A stretch of DNA of 17,021 nt. Origin: Actinomycetes bacterium (lineage in GTDB: Bacteria; Actinomycetota; Actinomycetes; Actinomycetales; Microbacteriaceae). This document shows, in pieces, positions 14,655-17,021 of the stretch. Position numbers and translations under genes: made by a program. Below the pieces are notes generated by a model. The model did not search any database and had not been told where the DNA came from. It saw only the letters and a program-made list of their open reading frames with translations. Each line of letters opens with the position of its first letter. The first letter of the stretch is position 1. The stretch covers positions 1 to 17,021 of the forward strand of contig JAEXHA010000034.1 of assembly GCA_023450335.1 (NCBI GenBank), read 5' to 3'.

Positions 14655-15881
14655 GTGACTTCCCCCGCGACCCCCGACCCCGCACACGATCCCGTCACCG
14701 ACCCCGCAGCACGGCGTCCGCTGACGATCGTCATGGCGGCCGACACGTTCGCCCCCGACGTCAACGGCGCCGCCCGCTTCGCCGAGCGCCTCTCGGCAGG
14801 GCTCGCCGCGCGCGGCCACGCCGTCCACGTCGTCACACCGAGCGTCAAGCACTCGCAGCACGGCACGTTCACCGAGGTGATCGAGGGTCAGCCGCTGACC
14901 GTGCACCGGCTGCCCGGCTGGCGCTGGCACCCCCACGACTGGCTGCGGTTCGTGCTGCCGTGGATGAGCAAGCACTACGCGCGTCGCGTGCTGCGCGAAG
15001 TGAAGCCCGACGTCGTGCACAGCCAGTCGCACATCGTCATCGGCCGCGGACTCACCCGGATCGCCCGAAAACGCGGCATCCCCGTCATCGCGACCAACCA
15101 CGTGATGGCCGAGAACATCATCGACTTCACCACTCTGCCGCCGCTGCTGGACAAGGTGTTCATCAAGCTCGCGTGGGACGACGCCAAGCGCACGTTCGAC
15201 ATGTCGCGGGCTGTCACCACGCCCACGCGCAAGGCCGCCGAGTTCCTCGAGCGCACCATCGACATCGACGGTGTCATCCCGATCAGCTGCGGAATCGACA
15301 AACGCAACTACACGCCCGACCTGACGCCGCGCGAGCACAAGCGCGTCCTGTTCGTCGGCCGGCTCACCACCGAGAAGCATGTCGAGGTCACCCTCGGGGC
15401 CATCGCCAAGCTCGTGCCCGAACTCGACCTGCATTTCGACATCGTCGGCGGCGGTGACCAGCACCGCGCCCTCGAGCAGGCCGCGCACCGTCTCGGTCTC
15501 GACGAGCGCGTGACCTTCCACGGCCGCACGTCGGAGGAGGACCTGCGCGCCGCGTATACCCGCGCGGACGTCTTCGCGATCGCCTCGGTCGCAGAGCTGC
15601 AGTCCATCGCGACGATGGAGGCCATGGCATCGGGCCTCCCGGTGGTCGCCGCCGACGCCGTGGCGCTGCCGCACCTGGTCCATGACGGGGAGAACGGCTA
15701 CCTGTTCGAGCCGGGCAACGCCGATGACCTCGCCGACAAGCTGCGCCGCGTGCTCACGGCCTCACCCGAGGCGTACCTGCGCATGCAGCAGGCGTCCCTG
15801 GCCGGTGTCGAGATCCACGACATCGAACGCACGCTCGACACGTTCGAGAAGCTGTACCGCGGCGAGGCCGTGCCGAGCTGA
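14655..15881 (+). CDS. GT4-type glycosyltransferase
   Basis: This is a retaining GT-B glycosyltransferase, 408 residues from the GTG chosen here. The N-terminal domain opens with VMAADTFAPDVNGAARFAERL, the usual acceptor-domain start, after a Pro/Asp-rich leader. The C-terminal donor domain starts at VLFVGRLTTEKHVE and carries the EX7E motif (Glu314 and Glu322, ELQSIATME) followed by ASGLPVVA, which binds the nucleotide-sugar. Related actinobacterial enzymes use GDP-mannose or UDP-glucose on lipid or wall acceptors; sugar and acceptor cannot be told here. The frame is open back to 14514, but a predicted -10 at 14587 argues for a start after 14599; TTG 14637, GTG 14655 and ATG 14733 are all possible. 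The next gene begins two bases after its stop. Confidence 0.88.
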   Translation: MTSPATPDPAHDPVTDPAARRPLTIVMAADTFAPDVNGAARFAERLSAGLAARGHAVHVVTPSVKHSQHGTFTEVIEGQPLTVHRLPGWRWHPHDWLRFVLPWMSKHYARRVLREVKPDVVHSQSHIVIGRGLTRIARKRGIPVIATNHVMAENIIDFTTLPPLLDKVFIKLAWDDAKRTFDMSRAVTTPTRKAAEFLERTIDIDGVIPISCGIDKRNYTPDLTPREHKRVLFVGRLTTEKHVEVTLGAIAKLVPELDLHFDIVGGGDQHRALEQAAHRLGLDERVTFHGRTSEEDLRAAYTRADVFAIASVAELQSIATMEAMASGLPVVAADAVALPHLVHDGENGYLFEPGNADDLADKLRRVLTASPEAYLRMQQASLAGVEIHDIERTLDTFEKLYRGEAVPS

Positions 15882-15883
15882 CG

Positions 15884-16984
15884 ATGCGCCTGTTCTTCGA
15901 CGCGCGCTACATCCGCACGGACTTCCACGACGGCATCAGTCGCTACTCGGCCGAATTGGCCGCGGCCGTCTGGGCCCTGGCATCCACTCGTGACGTCGAG
16001 GTGACCTACCTCATCCGGGATGACGCACAGCTGCCCCTGCTGCCGGCCGGTGCGCAGACGCTGAAGATCCACGGGCCGACCTCGTGGCGCGAGCCGTTCA
16101 CCGCTCTCGTGCTCAACCGGCACCGGCCCGACGTGGTCTTCTCGCCCATGCAGACCATCGGCGCGCTCGGGCGGCGGTACCGGCTGATCCTCACGCTGCA
16201 CGACACCATCTACTACCGGCACCGCACACCGCCGCGCGACCTGTCCGCCCTCGTACGGCTGGGCTGGCGCCTGTTCCACCTGTCCTATGTGCCGCAGCGG
16301 ATCACCCTCAACGCCGCCGACCTCGTCGCAACGGTCAGCGAGACCTCCGCGGCCGAGTTCGCGCGCGTGCGACTCACGAGGCGGCCGGTCATCGTCGTGC
16401 CCAACGCGCCCCAGCGCCTCGACGCGCAGCTGCCCGACGGCGTCACGGTGGCCGGGGACGGGCCGGTGCGCAACCTCGTCTACATGGGTTCGTTCATGCC
16501 CTACAAGAACGTCGAGACCCTGGTGCGCGCGATGCCGCTGCTGCCCGGACGCACACTGCACCTGCTGTCGCGCATCTCGCCGCAGCGTCGCGCTGAGCTG
16601 GCGGCGCTTGCCCCGGACGCCGACATCGTGTTCCACGGCGGCGTCACCGATGCCGAGTATGCCGCCGCGCTGGCCGACCATGCCGTGCTGGTGACCACGA
16701 GTCGTGACGAGGGCTACGGGCTGCCCCTGGCCGAAGCATTGGAGCTCGGAGTGCCGGCGGTCGTCACCGACATGCCGATCTTCCGCGAGGTCGCAGGCGC
16801 CGGTGCGCTGTACGTCGACCCCGACGATCCGTTCGCGGTGGCCTCGCAGGTCCGCTCGCTCGACGATGCGAAGGTGCGCGCGCGGGTGGTGGATGCCGGA
16901 GCCGCGCACATCGCGCAGTTCACGTGGCCGCGCTCGGCCGGCATCCTGCTCGACGCCGTGCTCGCGCTCGCCGCGCGCCCCTGA
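15884..16984 (+). CDS. GT4-type glycosyltransferase
   Basis: This 366-residue GT-B protein has no signal or membrane segments. The N-terminal domain begins MRLFFDARYIRTDFHDGISRY, a glycine-containing loop common in GT4 mannosyl/rhamnosyl-type enzymes. LTLHDTIYY and VSETSAAEF follow. The donor domain starts at LVYMGSFMPYKNVE and has the EX7E motif (Glu276 and Glu284, EGYGLPLAE), then LGVPAVVTDMPIFREV. ATG lies two bases after the stop of the preceding glycosyltransferase, so the two are co-translated and probably act in one glycan or glycolipid pathway. The 37 bases after its stop show nothing definite, so further genes of the operon may lie beyond the window. Confidence 0.9.
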   Translation: MRLFFDARYIRTDFHDGISRYSAELAAAVWALASTRDVEVTYLIRDDAQLPLLPAGAQTLKIHGPTSWREPFTALVLNRHRPDVVFSPMQTIGALGRRYRLILTLHDTIYYRHRTPPRDLSALVRLGWRLFHLSYVPQRITLNAADLVATVSETSAAEFARVRLTRRPVIVVPNAPQRLDAQLPDGVTVAGDGPVRNLVYMGSFMPYKNVETLVRAMPLLPGRTLHLLSRISPQRRAELAALAPDADIVFHGGVTDAEYAAALADHAVLVTTSRDEGYGLPLAEALELGVPAVVTDMPIFREVAGAGALYVDPDDPFAVASQVRSLDDAKVRARVVDAGAAHIAQFTWPRSAGILLDAVLALAARP

Positions 16985-17021
16985 CCCGCCGCGCTGCGCC
17001 GCGCGCTCTGCGCACCCGTGC

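Noticed and set aside
14451..15683. 410-codon open frame on the minus strand
   Set aside because: Antisense to the first glycosyltransferase and the promoter region; composition is shadow-like and no motif is visible.
16985..17021. Possible terminator or next gene after the last glycosyltransferase
   Set aside because: GCGC-rich repeats can pair in several short ways, but no stable unique stem, ribosome site or start codon can be supported before the window ends.

Overview
The window is about 72% G+C. Its gene style (dense operons, 1- and 4-base start/stop overlaps, GTG starts, apparently leaderless TANNNT promoters) points to an actinobacterium, probably of the Microbacteriaceae (Microbacterium-like). 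This is inferred from composition and protein flavour; no rRNA or single-copy marker is present. I see no mobile element, CRISPR array, tRNA or rRNA.

Left block (1-4637, + strand). A G-rich upstream region carries a promoter and a palindromic operator. An operon follows: an APH-fold phosphotransferase, an ACAD10/11-type acyl-CoA dehydrogenase and an AMP-forming acyl-CoA synthetase, then a small SRPBCC/AHSA1-type protein. Kinase, dehydrogenase and CoA ligase together match the core of pathways that activate 4-hydroxy acids, phosphorylate the 4-hydroxyacyl-CoA and eliminate phosphate to give an enoyl-CoA (bacterial levulinate lvaACE logic; mammalian ACAD11). A perfect 13-bp hairpin (4671-4701) separates this block from the convergent transporter operon.

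Middle block (4716-9495, - strand). This is a complete branched-chain-amino-acid/organic-acid type ABC importer in the order livG-livF-livH-livM-binding lipoprotein. Its genes overlap or lie within a few bases of each other.

Right-middle block (9587-12717, - strand). An operon encodes SDR, TetR-family repressor, zinc-free MDR (quinone oxidoreductase-like) and a second SDR. It ends in a hairpin that includes the last stop codon.

The three operons appear to form one regulon. Each promoter region carries the same 14-bp palindrome, ACCGACnnGnCGGT (150-163, 9538-9551, 12735-12748), always followed by ATG in one orientation. The TetR protein (11357-11938), whose C-terminal half resembles KstR2-type acyl-CoA sensors, is the obvious candidate reader. 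The proposed unit is uptake (ABC), CoA activation (synthetase), redox steps (SDRs, MDR), phosphorylation and elimination (APH + ACAD), and an autoregulated repressor. The substrate is not identifiable from sequence.

Right end (12812-16984). These genes look like unrelated housekeeping or accessory genes: an AI-2E/PerM-family membrane protein, a conserved hypothetical protein on the opposite strand, and two adjacent GT4-type glycosyltransferases.
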